From Nageia nagi (Eukaryota > Pinophyta), in the NCBI GenBank assembly GCA_050084985.1, contig JBITNC010000001.1:43214001-43278000 (forward strand): a stretch of 64,000 nucleotides of DNA, read 5' to 3'. Within the stretch, counting starts at the first letter, position 1. Every line of letters starts with the position of its first letter. Shown piece after piece: positions 11,436-24,269 of this stretch. A model generated the notes under the pieces. It was given only the letters and a program-made list of their open reading frames with translations. It had not been told where the DNA came from and did no database searches. The translations under genes and the position numbers were made by a program.

Positions 11436-13064
11436 AAGATAAGGAGAAAGGAAGGTGAGGGAAGGAAGTTGAAGGCAAAGAAGAGGTGGAGGAGTGGAGA
11501 AAGAGGAGGGTAAGAGATGGGAGAGGTGAGTGGGAGAAAGTAAGTGGTGAAGGGGAAGGGAGGGTAAGATGCAAATGCTAAGAAGGAGGGGTGGTATAAG
11601 GGGAAATAAGAAGGGGAGGAGGGTTGGATGGAGAAGGGATAGAAAAGGGTGAAGGGGGAGGTCAATAGGAGGGTGTGGGGAGGATTGTTAAAGGGAAGGA
11701 GAAATGGATGAAGAAGGAATAAAGAAGGGGAAGGAGGGGGTGGATGCGTGAAGAGGGGGGGAGGGGGCATAGTGCAAGGGGTGTAAGGAGGGAAGGATGT
11801 GAAGAGGTGGAGGGGTAGCATAAGAACTATAGGGAGGGAAGGAAAATGGGTGGAAGAAGGGGAAATAAAGAGATGAATGTTGAAGGGAAGGGGAAAATGG
11901 GGAACTAAGGAGAATGGGAAGTTTTAGGAGAGGGAGAAGGGGAATAAAGGATAAGCAAAAGGGGAAGGAGAAAGAGAGAAGCGAGAGGGGAGAGAGGTGA
12001 GAGGGGAGGAGGAAGAAGGGATAGAGAAGGTGGAGGAAAAAGAAAGGTGGTAGGAGGGGAGAGGAAAGAGAAGGTGAAAGGAAGAGAGGTGAGGAGGGGG
12101 AAGGAGAATGGGAAGTTTGAGGGGAGGGAGAAAGGGAAGGAATGAAGGGTTAACGGGAAGGAGGAAGAGGAGAATAAGAAGAGATGAGTTGAGGGGAAGA
12201 TGAGGAGGAATAAGGAAAGAAGGGAGGAGAGAAGGGGAGAGAATGAGAGCCATAAAGAAAAGGTGGATGTGGGGAGGGAAAAGGGGAGGAGAGGTGAAGG
12301 GGTAAGGGAGAGGAGGGGTGTAGGGGAGAGTAGGTGAGGGAGAAGGGATGTAGGGAGGACTGTTGGAGGGAAGAAGGGATGGATGTAGGATGAGGAGAGG
12401 GAGAAAGGGAAGGTTAAAATGGAGAAGGCATAAAGGAGGGGTGGAAGGGAAGGGGATAGGGAAAATGGTAGTGAGGGTGGAGGGAAAAGTGAAGGGGAGG
12501 AGAGTTAGAGGTAAGGAGATAGGGAATGAGATAAGGGGAAGGGGGTGTAGAGGGCGTTAAAAGTGTGAGGTGAGGGGTGGAGGGTGAAGGGGAGGAGGAA
12601 TCAATGTAGGGAGAAGGGGAATGAGATAGAGAGAAGGTGAAGGGAAAAGGGTGGAATGGAAGGGGATAAGGAAAATGGTGAGGGGAGGGAGAAAGGGTGA
12701 AAGGGAGGAGGTTTGCATGGAGAAGGCATAAAGAAGGGGTGGAATGAAAGGGGATAAGGAAAATGGTAGTGGAGGGGAGAGGCAAAAGGGGAGGAGAGTT
12801 AGAGGTAAGAAGATGGAGAATGAGTAGGGGGAAGGGGAGAGTAGAGGGGGTTGAAAGTGTGAGGTGAGGGGAAAGGGGTGAAGGGAAAAGGTAGAGGGGT
12901 GGTAGGAGGAGGGTTAGAGTAAAGGAGAAGGGGAATGAGATAAGCAAAAAGGGAGAAGGGGAGGGGTGAGGGTGTTGAAGGTGCGAGGTGAGGGGGAATG
13001 GGTGAAGAGAAAAGGGGAAGAGGGGAAAATAAGGAGGTGAAGAGAAGGGAGAAAGTGAGGGGGT
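11436..13064 (+). repeat. Purine tract 5 (about 1.6 kb), with an internal 300-bp duplication
   Basis: The longest purine tract of the window, with the plus strand overwhelmingly A/G. Inside it a unit starting 'ggagaaggcataaag' at about 12420 is repeated at about 12719, and both continue through 'aaaatggtagt', 'gagagttagaggtaag' and 'gaaagtgtgaggtgagggg'-like strings. The tract has therefore grown at least partly by segmental duplication rather than simple slippage. Minus-strand frames of 109-177 codons are compositional artefacts. Confidence 0.9.
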
Positions 13065-14000
13065 TTCATTAAATTTTTGTATAAAAATTATGGACTATTA
13101 AAATTTTGATTGAAGCTTTATATTTATATATAATAACATTAAATAAAAATATTTTAATTTTTAATAGTTTTATTTTTTAAAATTATAAAACATGGATAAA
13201 ATAAAATATGTATCGTATAATAAATAACAATTTAAGATTAAAAAATAAAACTTGTTAAATGATTTCTAATTAATATTAATTTATTATTTAAAATAAAACT
13301 CATTGAATATTTTTTTATAAACTCTTCATGGATATTTAAAAAATATAATTTTATTTAGTGATGTTATTAAAAAGAACATCTTAATTTTTATTTAATATTA
13401 AAAATGAAGTTAAATATCTAAAATCATATCATTTGACATCATCAATATTTATTCCTCTAATACTTCTAATGATGCCATTGAAGATGATATGCTTTTTCAC
13501 TCATAAGAAGTTTTAGTTATATGCAAGACCTCATTATTTCATGAGAAATAAATTAGAGTTTGTTATTTCTATGTAAGTTTTTTATCATCAAAAGTTTTTA
13601 AAGAGTTATGGTTTACATGGTTTGATTTCCATGTAGGTGAAGTGGATCCTTAAAAATGTAAATAGGGTTATGTTATTTGACTAACAATAATTTCATTTCC
13701 ATCAACATTTTAATTTAGTATTATTTGTTGAAGTTATTCTTGGTACTAATTTTGATCATGCTTTTATCATATTTACTATTGTAATTAATCCTCATTTTAT
13801 GCATTACAAATCTAAATTTTTATTTGAATAACTATTTTTTATGCCACCTTTATATGGTGTATCATATTTATGGAGCTTGAAACCTAGTTCCCAAATCAAC
13901 CAAGCTTGAAGATTATACAAAATGGTGGAATTATGTTAAAGCTTGCATTCTAATTTTATTAGTTTGTAATACTTATTAAGAGTTTTTAAAACTTTTGATA
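13065..14000 (+). repeat. AT-rich tail of purine tract 5 (related to 18895-20000 and 20030-21130)
   Basis: The order 'ttattatttaaaataaaact', 'ttttataaactcttcatgg', 'ctaatgatgccattgaag', 'tttcatgagaaataaatt' and 'ccaagcttgaag' is shared with the tail after purine tract 6 and with a further copy. Three diverged direct copies of a unit of about 1 kb are therefore present. Confidence 0.75.
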
Positions 14001-15250
14001 GGTTTCATAAACTAATAAGTATCATTTTTATTTGGTTTACATTTTGAATACTTTAGGTTATTATAGATTGTTAGTATTTAATCATTCTTAGGATTCATAG
14101 GTTGAGTAGGTGACTATATACAATTAATCAATAGTAAGGTTAATTTTAATCATCTACATATTATTGAATCCATTTATGTCTTCTAAATCCTAAAAATTTC
14201 ATTTTAAGGCATCAAATATTTTATGGAGTTTTTCATTGAAAACTCAGGTTTTACTTGATCTTTATTTATCTTAATTTTTACCAAAATTAGAAAACTCTAT
14301 TGCTTTGAAATTATTAAGAATTGATGGAGTTTTTATTTTATGGAAAAATTTTTTCTATTAAATTCCTAAATTTTAACCTAATGTTTGAAAATATTATTGT
14401 TACTTTTGCATTAAAACCTTCCTAAATCATAAGTATTGATGATAGGCATCTTTTATGAAGGAATTAAATGATTATTTAACTAAGATCACTTGTGCATAAT
14501 CCAACAAATTAACACTCATTACATGTAGAAATATCCTTAATAAAAAATAGATGGGGCTCCACATTTGCATATATGTGGATAATTCATATTTCATAATAAA
14601 TGGATTATTTCATATTGCTAAATATTTTTCATCTTAACTTACGTATTGTATATGATCCTTTGATTTTCAATTAATTAGGAATAATATACCTTAAATTATT
14701 TACATAATAATACATTACAAGTTCTAACACTTCCCTTTAATGCAATATTAGAGTACAAAAAAGAGAACATTAAAAAGAGTTTAAGAGAGTCCTCCATAAT
14801 AAAAGATAATTGGAGATAAGAACTTAACATCTTGAGAAGTAATAGGATTTAGATATTAAAAAAAGCACAACTACTTAATAATTTTAATAAATAATATTTA
14901 TAGTACAATAATCATCAATCATAAATGATTATAATGTACAAGTAGTAGTCATTTAACAATATGTTGACATGATAAGCTTCTATGAGCTTGAATACTCAAA
15001 ATAACTTACAATCTTTAAAAGAAACCTACAAGCTACAAACAACTCATAAAAATATCAATTAGATGCATCATATATACATTAATTTCAACATAAGATAAAT
15101 GAATCAAATAATTTTGTCTATAAATTAAACAAATGGTGCACTATAAGCCATCATAAATATGCTAATTGGTTTATAGTCATCTATTGTATCAACAAAAAAA
15201 TGTACATACTAGTTCATCATATGTATTTAACTAAAAAATATACACAAAGT
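14001..15250. other. AT-rich stretch without recognised features
   Basis: I see no protein motif, tandem repeat or structural RNA here. Confidence 0.4.
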
Positions 15251-15500
15251 TCATTATAAGCTCCAAAATACGCAAATAAGTTCCTCACACATGGATACCT
15301 AAGTATAAAAATGCATATAAAGTTTTTTGAGAGGTGAAGATAAGAATTTTCAATAATTCATACTTTACTCTTCCATAGGTTTTAAAATGCACAAATAAGT
15401 TCTTCACACATGGATACCTAAGTATAAAAGTGCATACAAAAAATATTTCTAGAGGTGAAGATAAGAACTTCCAATAATTCATACTTCACTCTACCTTAAG
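15251..15500 (+). repeat. Tandem duplication, unit 119 bp
   Basis: A block containing 'ataagttc(c/t)tcacacatgg' followed by 'atacctaagtataaaa' and 'gaggtgaagataagaa' starts at 15276 and again at 15395. Degraded traces of the same unit seem to precede it from about 15130. The small minus-strand frame across it (15285-15482) is itself an internal repeat and not a gene. Confidence 0.85.
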
Positions 15501-17160
15501 GATAACTTTACCATATTAAGAGATGACAAGAATTTTCAAGAATTCATATTCCACTCTCATATATCAGTTGGTCTCTAATGGACGTTAACATAATTTACCT
15601 TTACTTTTACCCTTACCTTTTACTACCCCTTAAAGTCAATTTATCATCTTAAGAGATGATATGATTTCATATAACTTTATGTTACAATATTTTTTTTTCA
15701 TCCATTCTATATGCAAGTTGATATCATATATTCTTTCATTATGAAGTTAACATGATATCAGCATAATCCTCTTTTGAGGGAAACTTCATTAAAAGAAAGA
15801 CTTAAACAAATGAACTAAAGTGATTACATTGACCATATTCTAATACACTTATTATCTTAACCAAACCATATCATGTAAAATGTTTGTCTTAATATAATTA
15901 AGTAATGAATTATAAAAATATTTAGTAAGTGCACTTAATACACACTTAATCAAAAAATGTATTAATATTTCGATTAGGTTTTAAATGAATACTCAGTAAA
16001 CAAATTAAGGGCAAACCATTTTCATTATAAATTAAAAAAGCATAAGATAGTAACTAGTACATTTATCAAATGCATAGTTCCATCATAGTAAATAGATCAT
16101 TCATCTAGAAAGGTATTCTTCTTAATATCTTAGATTATTTAGATTATAAACTTAAAATTATTCATTTTAAATTAATTTTATATAGATACTTACATATCCA
16201 AATCCATAAAATCATGCACACCTAATAGTGTATTTTCCTCGAAAGAAATCATTTGAGGGCTTACATGAGCAATGACTTTTAGTTTTATAGTCTTCAATTC
16301 TATGCTTAAATCACTTATTTATTTGAGAAGCTTTTCTTTTTCAAAAATAAAACCATTCGATTCCTCCATAATAATTTTGAATGCCTATTTGCACACCATT
16401 ATATTTATTTTAAATACATCATAATAGATTCTTAAAGCATTTAGTTTCTCATGTAAAGTCCTATTTTTATTCAGTAATGCAATATAGGTAATGATACCTA
16501 TTGATCATTCTTATCTAGAATTAATATAATTGTAACTAGAATTGAATATTCTTTATTTTTTTAGTATTACTTTGAATATCTCCTCTTGTATCCCCTTCAT
16601 TCGAGGATAAACCTAAGTGTACTAGAAATTGGTTCGTTATAACTAGAATTGTATTGCTTAATTCATATGTTGACCCTTATTTATGGAATAAGCATTACTA
16701 TCTGAAATGATAAATGCCACCAATTCTATTAGTTAAGTTGTTCATGTTTACATACATGATATTTATTATAGCGATACCAAGTATCTAATCATTTTATGCC
16801 AATGTTGTATAATTGAAAGCTTATAAATGATAAAGACATTAAGGTGTCTAAGTGATGAAAAACTTTTGAAATTTTTTTCTTTGAATTTTTAGAAACATGT
16901 AACCATTGAAAGAATAATTTTGTATCATACAACTATACATAATCATTAATATCCTTCACATAAGTAGCTAATTAAGATATACTTTCTAGTAAAAGGCACT
17001 CATCAAAAAAATATTTTTCCATCATAATCTATGTAAAAGATTAATATCATCACTAAAAATATTATTGTTTTCCACCAATGAATTAAGGTAAGTATTCTTA
17101 CTATTAAGATAATAATTCATGCTATCAATGAATTAAGAAATTATTCTTATCATAAAATAA
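15501..17160. other. AT-rich stretch without recognised features
   Basis: No protein domain, RNA gene or clear repeat seen. Confidence 0.4.
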
Positions 17161-17790
17161 AATAAGCTCATAAATAACAAATGTTGGTAATAACATCAAG
17201 TGCCAACTTGATCATAACATTAATTAATATGCATATGATAAATATCAACTTGAACATACCATTAGTCAAGATGCATAACGATAAGCATCAACTCAATCAT
17301 ACTAGTAAATATGCATAGCCATAAGCATCAAATACCATCTTAAGATGCACTTATTCTTATACATTTATAAATATGTTGGATTGGAGGTTTAAGGTCTTCA
17401 CAAACAATATTATAACCTAGATGAAGAATAAGCCATAAAATACCAACACAAGATTCATATGTTCTTATCCATTTATAAATTCAATAATAATATTATAACT
17501 TGGATGAAGAAACAAGCCACAAAATATCAATCATACATTTTTATCCATTTATAAACATGTTGAATTAGAGGTTTAATATATCCAACAATAATACTATAAC
17601 CTAGATGAAGAATAAGCTATAAAATGATAATCTTGATTATACCATCTAGTCAAGATGGATAAGCTATAAAATATCAACTTGACTATGCCACCTAATCAAG
17701 ATGCATAAGGCACAAAATTGAAATTTGACTATGTCATATAGTCAAGATACATAAGATGAAATGATATTAATCCATCAACATAAATTTAAA
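17161..17790 (+). repeat. Diverged tandem arrays (about 55-bp and about 110-bp units)
   Basis: A unit of the form 'caacttgac(t)ata' plus 'tagtcaagatgcataa' repeats irregularly at 17200-17330 and 17630-17760. Between them, a longer unit with 'tccatttataaa', 'ggtttaa', 'ataacctagatgaagaa' and 'aagccataaaat' repeats three times. Confidence 0.65.
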
Positions 17791-17804
17791 TATCCATTAA
17801 TCTA

Positions 17805-18270
17805 TAAACATGGATATAACTTCCCAACATGGAAGTAACAATATTGTAAATAATTTATCAACATAGATATAACTTCATAACATGGAAGTAACAATATGGA
17901 AAAAAATCCATCAATATGGATATAACTTTCCAAAATAGAAGTAACAATGTAAAAAATAATCCATAAAAATGGAAATAACTTCTCAATATATTAGTAATAA
18001 TATGAAAAATAGTCTATCAACATGGATATACTTTTTCAAAATAGAAGTAACAATGTGATAAATAGTCCATCGATATGAATATAACTTTCTAACATAGAAG
18101 TAATAATGTGGTAAATAATTCATCAATTATGGATATAACTTCTTAACATGAAAGTGATAATGTGATAAATAATTCATCAAGTATAGATATAACTTCCTAA
18201 CATGAAAGTAACAATGTGGTAAATAATCTATCAACATGGATATAACTTCTTAAAATAGAAGTTAAAAAGT
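17805..18270 (+). repeat. 53-bp minisatellite, about 8.5 copies
   Basis: The block 'tggatataactt' recurs at 17811, 17864, 17917, 17970, 18023, 18076, 18130, 18184 and 18237. The spacing is 53, 53, 53, 53, 53, 53, 54, 54 and 53. Each unit continues with 'aacatggaagtaacaat'-like and 'aataatccatcaa'-like strings. The register is very regular although the copies have diverged at many bases. Confidence 0.92.
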
Positions 18271-18477
18271 AAAAAAATAATAATTACATAAGATTTTATA
18301 TATATTACAAATTAACATCATTTATCATACCATTTATGTTTTTGTAAAAATATATAAGATTTAATAAGATTTATTACCTATTCTATAAGAGTATTTATCA
18401 TGGCCATTAATCATTAATCATGGCCATTTATATCTTTGCAAAAATATACAAGACTTAATGTACATTAAGAATTAATG

Positions 18478-18890
18478 TGAAGGAAGAAGAAGGGGAGAGG
18501 AGGGGAAGAGGGAGAGAAAGGTGAAAGGGAAGGAGAGGGGAGAGGAGGGGTAAAGGGAAGAAGGGGAGTAGGGGAAGGTGAGAGGGGAAAGGGGAATGAG
18601 AAGGGTATAAGGGTTAGAGAAAGGGTGGATGTGGAGAGGCAAAAGGGGGAGGAGATGGGGAGGAAGGGTTAAGGGAGGAGAATTAGAGGGAAGGAGAAGC
18701 ATTATAAGGGAATAAGGGGAGGGAGAAAGGGTGAAGGGGAAGGAGAAGGGGAGGAGGGTTAGAGGGATAAGGGATAAAGAAATAGTGAATGGGGGAGGAT
18801 GAGAAGGGGTGGAAGGGAAAGATGAAGGGGAGAGGGATAAGGTGAGAGGAGGTTGAGGAAGAAGGGTAAGGTGAAGGGGAGGAGGGAATT
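18478..18890 (+). repeat. Purine tract 6
   Basis: About 410 bases of A/G-rich plus strand with the same GGGGAGGAGGG-type vocabulary as tract 5, followed by the same kind of AT-rich tail. The 155-codon minus-strand frame across it is low-complexity. Confidence 0.85.
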
Positions 18891-21165
18891 TCATTAATGA
18901 TAATAAAATTGTTAACACCTTTGATAATGCAACTTTCATTGTTATAAGAATTTAATATTTAAGTGATATTATGATTATTTTTATCTTAAATGAAAAGTAT
19001 ATTATCATTGAATTTTTATAATTATTATTCATTATTTTAAAAATTTTGTATGAAAACTATTGATTATCAAAATTTTGATTAGAGATTTATATTTTTAGAG
19101 AATCTTAATGTATATACTAGATAACAATATTAATGAAAAAAATTATACTTTCTAATAGTTCATTTCTTTTAATTATAAATCATGAATAAAATAAAATAAC
19201 TATTGATATAATAAATTATAATTTAAGGTTATAAAATATAATTCATTACATAATTTCTAATAAAGATTAATTTATTATTTAAAATAAAATTCATTGAATA
19301 TTTTTTTATAAACTCTTCATTGATATTTTACAAAATACAATTTTTAAAAGAACTTTATTTAGTGATTATCATTGAAAGAACATCTAAATAGGTCATGTGA
19401 ATCTTGTTATTTAGCATCTGTAATATTTATTCCTCTAATACCTCTAATGATGCCATTAAATATGGTATGCTTTCTCACTCTCACAAGTATTTTGGGTTAT
19501 ATATGGGACCTTAATATGATTATAAGAGCCTTTGATAAAGTTGGAAACCTCTCAATGTGGAATGAGAGGATTTTTATTTCATGAGAAATAAATTCGATTT
19601 TATTATTTCTATGTAAAATTTTTATCATCAAAATTTTTTGATGAGTCATGGTCTACATGGTATGATTTCCAAGTAGGTCATGTGAATCCTTAAACATATA
19701 AATAGGACTATGTTATTTAACTAATAATAATTTTATTTCCATCAATATTTTATTTTAGTACTATTTATTGAAGCTATTCTTAGCACTAATTTTAATCATG
19801 CCTTTATCATGTTTACTATCATGATTAATTTTCCTCCTTTTAGGCATTATAAATCTAAATTTTTATTTGAATACCTCTTTTTTTATGCCATCCTTATATG
19901 GTTTATCATATTCATCAAGTTTGAAACCTAGTTCCTAAATCAAGCAAGCTTGAAGGTTATACAAAATGGTAGAATGATGTTAAAGCTTGCATCATAATTT
20001 TATTAGTTTATAAGACCTATTAAAAGTTTAAAATAAAAAAATTAAGATTTATAAAATAGAACTCATAAAATTATAAAATAAAATAAGTATCAATATAATG
20101 AATAAAAATTTAATGTTATAAAATAGAACTCATTAAATTATTTCTAATAAATATTAATTTATTATTTAAAATAAAATTTACTAAATATTTTTTTGTATAT
20201 TCTTCATGGATCTTTTAGAAAATATAATTTTAAAAAGATCTTTATTTAGTGATGTCATTGAAAGGGTTTTATCTTCAATTTTATTTATCAATAAAAACTA
20301 AATCAAATATCTAAAATCATGTCATTTACCATCATTAATATATATTCATCTAACACCTCTAATGATGCCATTGATGATGGTATGCTTTCTCACTCCCGCA
20401 AGTAGTTTGGGTTATATATGAAACCTTAATATGATTGAAATGGCCTTATCTTCAATTTTATTTATTAATAAAAAATAAATTAAATATATTAAATCATGCC
20501 ATTTTCTATCATTAATATCTATTTCTCTAATGCTTCTATTGATGCCATTGAAGATGGTATGCTTTCTCACTCTCGCAAGTAGTTTGGGTTATGTGTTGGA
20601 CCTAAATATGATTGAAAGGGCCTTCGATAAAGTTGGAAACCTATCAATGTGGAATGAGAGGCTTTGTATTTCATGAGAAATAAATTAGATTTTATTGATC
20701 TAATGCATGTTTTTTACCATCAAACATTTTTGATGAGTTGTTGTTTATATGGTCCAATTTCTAAGTAGGTCATATGAATCCTTAAACATCTAAATAAGGC
20801 CATGTTTTTTTGAATATAAATATTTTCATTTTTATCAACATTTTATTTGTAGTATTATTTGTTGAAGCTATTCTTGGCACTAATACTTTAGATCATGCCC
20901 TTATCATGTTTACTATTATGACCAATCCTATTTCTTTTAGGCATTGTAAATATGTTTTTCTACCCTTACATGGTTTGTTATATTCATTGAGTTTGAAATC
21001 TAGTTCCTAAATCAACCAAGCTTGAAGGTTGTACAAAATGGTGGAATGATGTTAATGCTTGCATCACCATTATATTAGTTTGTAATATCTATTAAGAGTT
21101 TTTCAAAACTCTTTATAGGTTTTATAAATTGATAAGTTTAAAGAAAATTAAATGTGGACTTCAAA
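18891..21165 (+). repeat. AT-rich tails of purine tract 6: two further copies of the 1-kb unit
   Basis: Copies of the unit described after tract 5 lie at about 18895-20000 and 20030-21130. The second contains an extra internal duplication of about 240 bases: the 'ctaatg...ccattga(a/t)gat(a/g)gtatgctttctcac' block appears near 20355 and 20530. Small frames at 19372-19584 and 20810-21010 are parts of this repeat. Confidence 0.75.
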
Positions 21166-21169
21166 TCAC

Positions 21170-22635
21170 TTCATTACATAATCTTGGCAATAAAGCTACC
21201 CAATTCAGAAGGCAATATAATGCAATTCTGTAAGAGAAGTTAATCATAGCTTTTATCATAATAGTAATTCCCTCTTAGTGAAACTCTTTGATCTTGTAGC
21301 TTAGCTTCATTATGAATTAAAAATTGTTAAGATTTATGAGGTTAGAGGTGCCCAAATCAAAGCTCAATTGCATAGACTTAAAGTTTGTGATAAAAGGAAT
21401 TCTTTTAATGGATTTGATTGCAACATCAAGCCAACCAAGCCAAATTTAGATAAGATTGAGGGAAGAGACTTACCTCTTTACCTTACATAATGAATTCCTT
21501 TGTAAGGTATTATATGCAAGTGCTTGTTATGTAAAGTTGAACACTAAAAGTAAAGAATCTTAAAATAAATGTATTTCTATCATCTCTATGAAAGGTTTAA
21601 TAGTAAAGAGGGGAAAGTGTAAAAAAATCTTTCCCTAGAATACCATACCAAATCCTTTTCTTAAATGTTAATAATAACATATTATCTTGGATAGATCCCC
21701 TTGTGAATTCTATAAGAAAGTTTGTGACTTGGTAGGTCTTAACTTGCATAAGGGATTCTAATGTTTCTCTTGATTTATTAATCAATTATGATAAATATAA
21801 AATGCATTCCCAAACATGGAGACCTTGAATTAATTACTAATTGGAGATAAAAAAATTCTTATGAATATCAATTAGAAAAGTATTATTAAAACTTTTTATT
21901 TATGTCTTAAATCCGTTTCTATCATTGATTGTTTATCCAAAACAAACTAGTTTCATTTATAACTAGTTCATCTCAAATAATTTTATAGTAATATGTGAAG
22001 ATATAGAATGGGTTAGGTCCTCCTAGAAAATGACTTTATTTACCAAAATACACTTTGGAAAAACCTATGATTGAGTTGAGTGGAATTTCATTATATCTAT
22101 GATGCTTCAGGCATTGGGCTTTTTATTAAGAGATACCATTTTTATTTTATTATTAAATGGCACATAATGTGAACTAGTTGGGTTATCTCATTTAGTATGC
22201 TAAGGTTATCCTTTAGCCCACTCAATGTATGTTTGGTAGTTCAAACCTTTGGCTACTTACTTTCCCATCAAGTGTGTCTTAGTTTGGTCAAGTAAATTTT
22301 TCTTTCTTAAAATCGAAGACAACTTGTAAATGGGCATTTTGCAAAAAAATGCTTTCTTGCTCTATGTGAGGATGAACAATTTGTTAAACAAGCTCTTGAT
22401 TACTTAGAAATATTTTGCAAAGCTTTAGGTTCTAGAATTAAATGATAAAAATATCTTGTTACAAATAATTGCCTATAGATTTTCCTAAATGATTAGAGTA
22501 ATTTTAATGTAATAAGATTTAATTAGGTGATATGTTGAATTTTTTAGGCATTTATTTTTTCCTTTATTCATCTCCATTTAATTTATGGAGGTTTATTATT
22601 TTAAAATTAGAAAATTGAAAACTTTGAGAGAAATT
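21170..22635 (+). mobile_element. Decayed LINE (L1-type) reverse transcriptase fragment
   Basis: Plus-strand frames, read piecewise across many stops and frameshifts, give the order expected of an L1-type ORF2. A linker resembling the E-x-x-x-A-x-I-R-A-R-x-x-W-L-x-x-G-D-K region is at about 21335-21440 (EVRGAQIKAQLHRLK). An RT block with P-K-Q-T-S-F and D-N/N-N-F-I is at about 21930-22000. The motif matching D-F-E-K-A-Y-D-R-V-E-W is HFGKTYD-x-VEWNF at about 22045-22090. A catalytic region reading GHFAKKCFL, where a functional enzyme has F-A-D-D, is at about 22325. A downstream F-L-G-I block is at about 22540. The endonuclease domain and 3' tail are not visible. The loss of the catalytic aspartates shows it is dead. 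Confidence 0.75.
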
Positions 22636-22639
22636 CTGA

Positions 22640-23300
22640 TAAGGCCAGCTAATATGATCCTACTTAGGGATAGACTAACCAACATCCACCTTACACTGGC
22701 CTTGGATTGCTCCTAGTCTGAACTAGTTAGCCTTCCCTCATGTCTTATTGACCTATACTACACACATAGGGCCTTGAGCCATTGTATACATAAGGTATTT
22801 CAAACAAACTTGTGCTATTATCAATCATAGCTCCTTAGGACATTATGCACCCAAGGGCTTTCGAATTAGTACACTTAAAGCACCAGATAATCATAGCTAC
22901 AAGGGGTAATTGCCCCTAGTAGTGGCTCTTCACCCAACCATGGAATCTATTATTAGGGATATTTCCCCTTCAATAGTTCTTCCATAGAGTTGTGCCTTGG
23001 TCAGATGATCGACCCTTACCTCGTGCACTTGCCAACTTGATACCTAGGGGAGAGGACATCATTCCCTCTTATATCAAATATTAACTTACCAAAAATATTT
23101 TTTGGTTGATAAATTCTAAATTTGGTCCAAGGTTTTAATTACATTGAAAATGGTTGAGCATTAAATGACATCTCATTGTATTACTCCAAATATATAGGAA
23201 AATACATGACAAATATAGGATAACAACCTTTAACTAGGTTGTTATAATAAATAAGTAAATAGACCACCCAAAACATTATATATCCTAACACTCACTAAAC
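22640..23300. other. Less AT-rich block after the LINE, possibly an LTR-type insertion
   Basis: Base composition becomes more balanced from about 22640 to 23085, with no open protein. It may be a piece of an LTR or an untranslated repeat, but no matching second copy is present in the window, so the class is unknown. Confidence 0.3.
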
Positions 23301-24265
23301 TTGGAGTTTGTTGAGATAAACTCAACTTATTATGATAATACTAATATGTATAATATTTATAACACTAATTTATCTAACACCCCCTCCCTTAATGATAAAT
23401 CCCTGGATTTTTTCATTACATCAACATCACACTCAATGACAACAAGATAATTATTATTCAAATCAAATTCAATAGTAATGATCTTAATGAAGTCTTATAA
23501 CAAAACCATCCAACAACATACAAATCATAATAAACTTTATTGTCATAATGATCATCTAGTAGCATATAGAAAGCTATATTATCATAATGACCATAAACTA
23601 ACATGATATTGTAGAAAACTTTCCTATCATGTCGGTTATTGGTAACCTTAAATTTTATCATATTGTTTATTGACAATATCAAATGACCAAGGATAGGAAC
23701 TTATCACATATACCCATGATCAAAGATGTAAATAGGAACCTTATCACATTTGTTTACAACCATATCAAATCAACAATAATGGTTGGGAACCAACACAAGA
23801 TTAAGGATAGTATTCTTCCAACAAGCTTCTATAATATCTCTAATTATGTCCATAAAAAGGGGCTATAATTTGGACCAAAAATTAAAATTTCATCTTTTTA
23901 AAATCTACCAAATATTTTTTGGTAAACTTGTAATGGATCTCAAAGAAAATTCATTTTTAAAATGAATTTATTTAACTATATATCTGATTTTGTGTATCAA
24001 ATAGAGCTAAAATTTGGACCAAAGATTCAAATATTTTCTTAAAACAAACAAATGGATTTTGAAACTTTTCCTAGAGATCCCCTAGAAAATGTAATTTCTT
24101 CAAAATCTCCTATTGAAAATTTCTACAATTCTATTCCTATTTTAAATTCTATGACACCATATATCATTTCATGAGTAACATGCCCTCTCATGTGAGGTAT
24201 TTGCTCTTTTTAAGAGAACACATATAACAAGATCATTTATATGGTGTAAATATTTCCCATAATGA
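23301..24265. other. AT-rich stretch, no gene seen
   Basis: Short irregular repeats around 'tatcataatgacca' lie at 23530-23600 and 'taggaaccttatcacat' types at 23690-23750. No coding frame can be defended. Confidence 0.4.
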
Positions 24266-24269
24266 TATA

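Noticed and set aside
17805-18270. CRISPR-like array
   Set aside because: Units are contiguous and diverged with no unique spacers, and the context is a plant nuclear genome.
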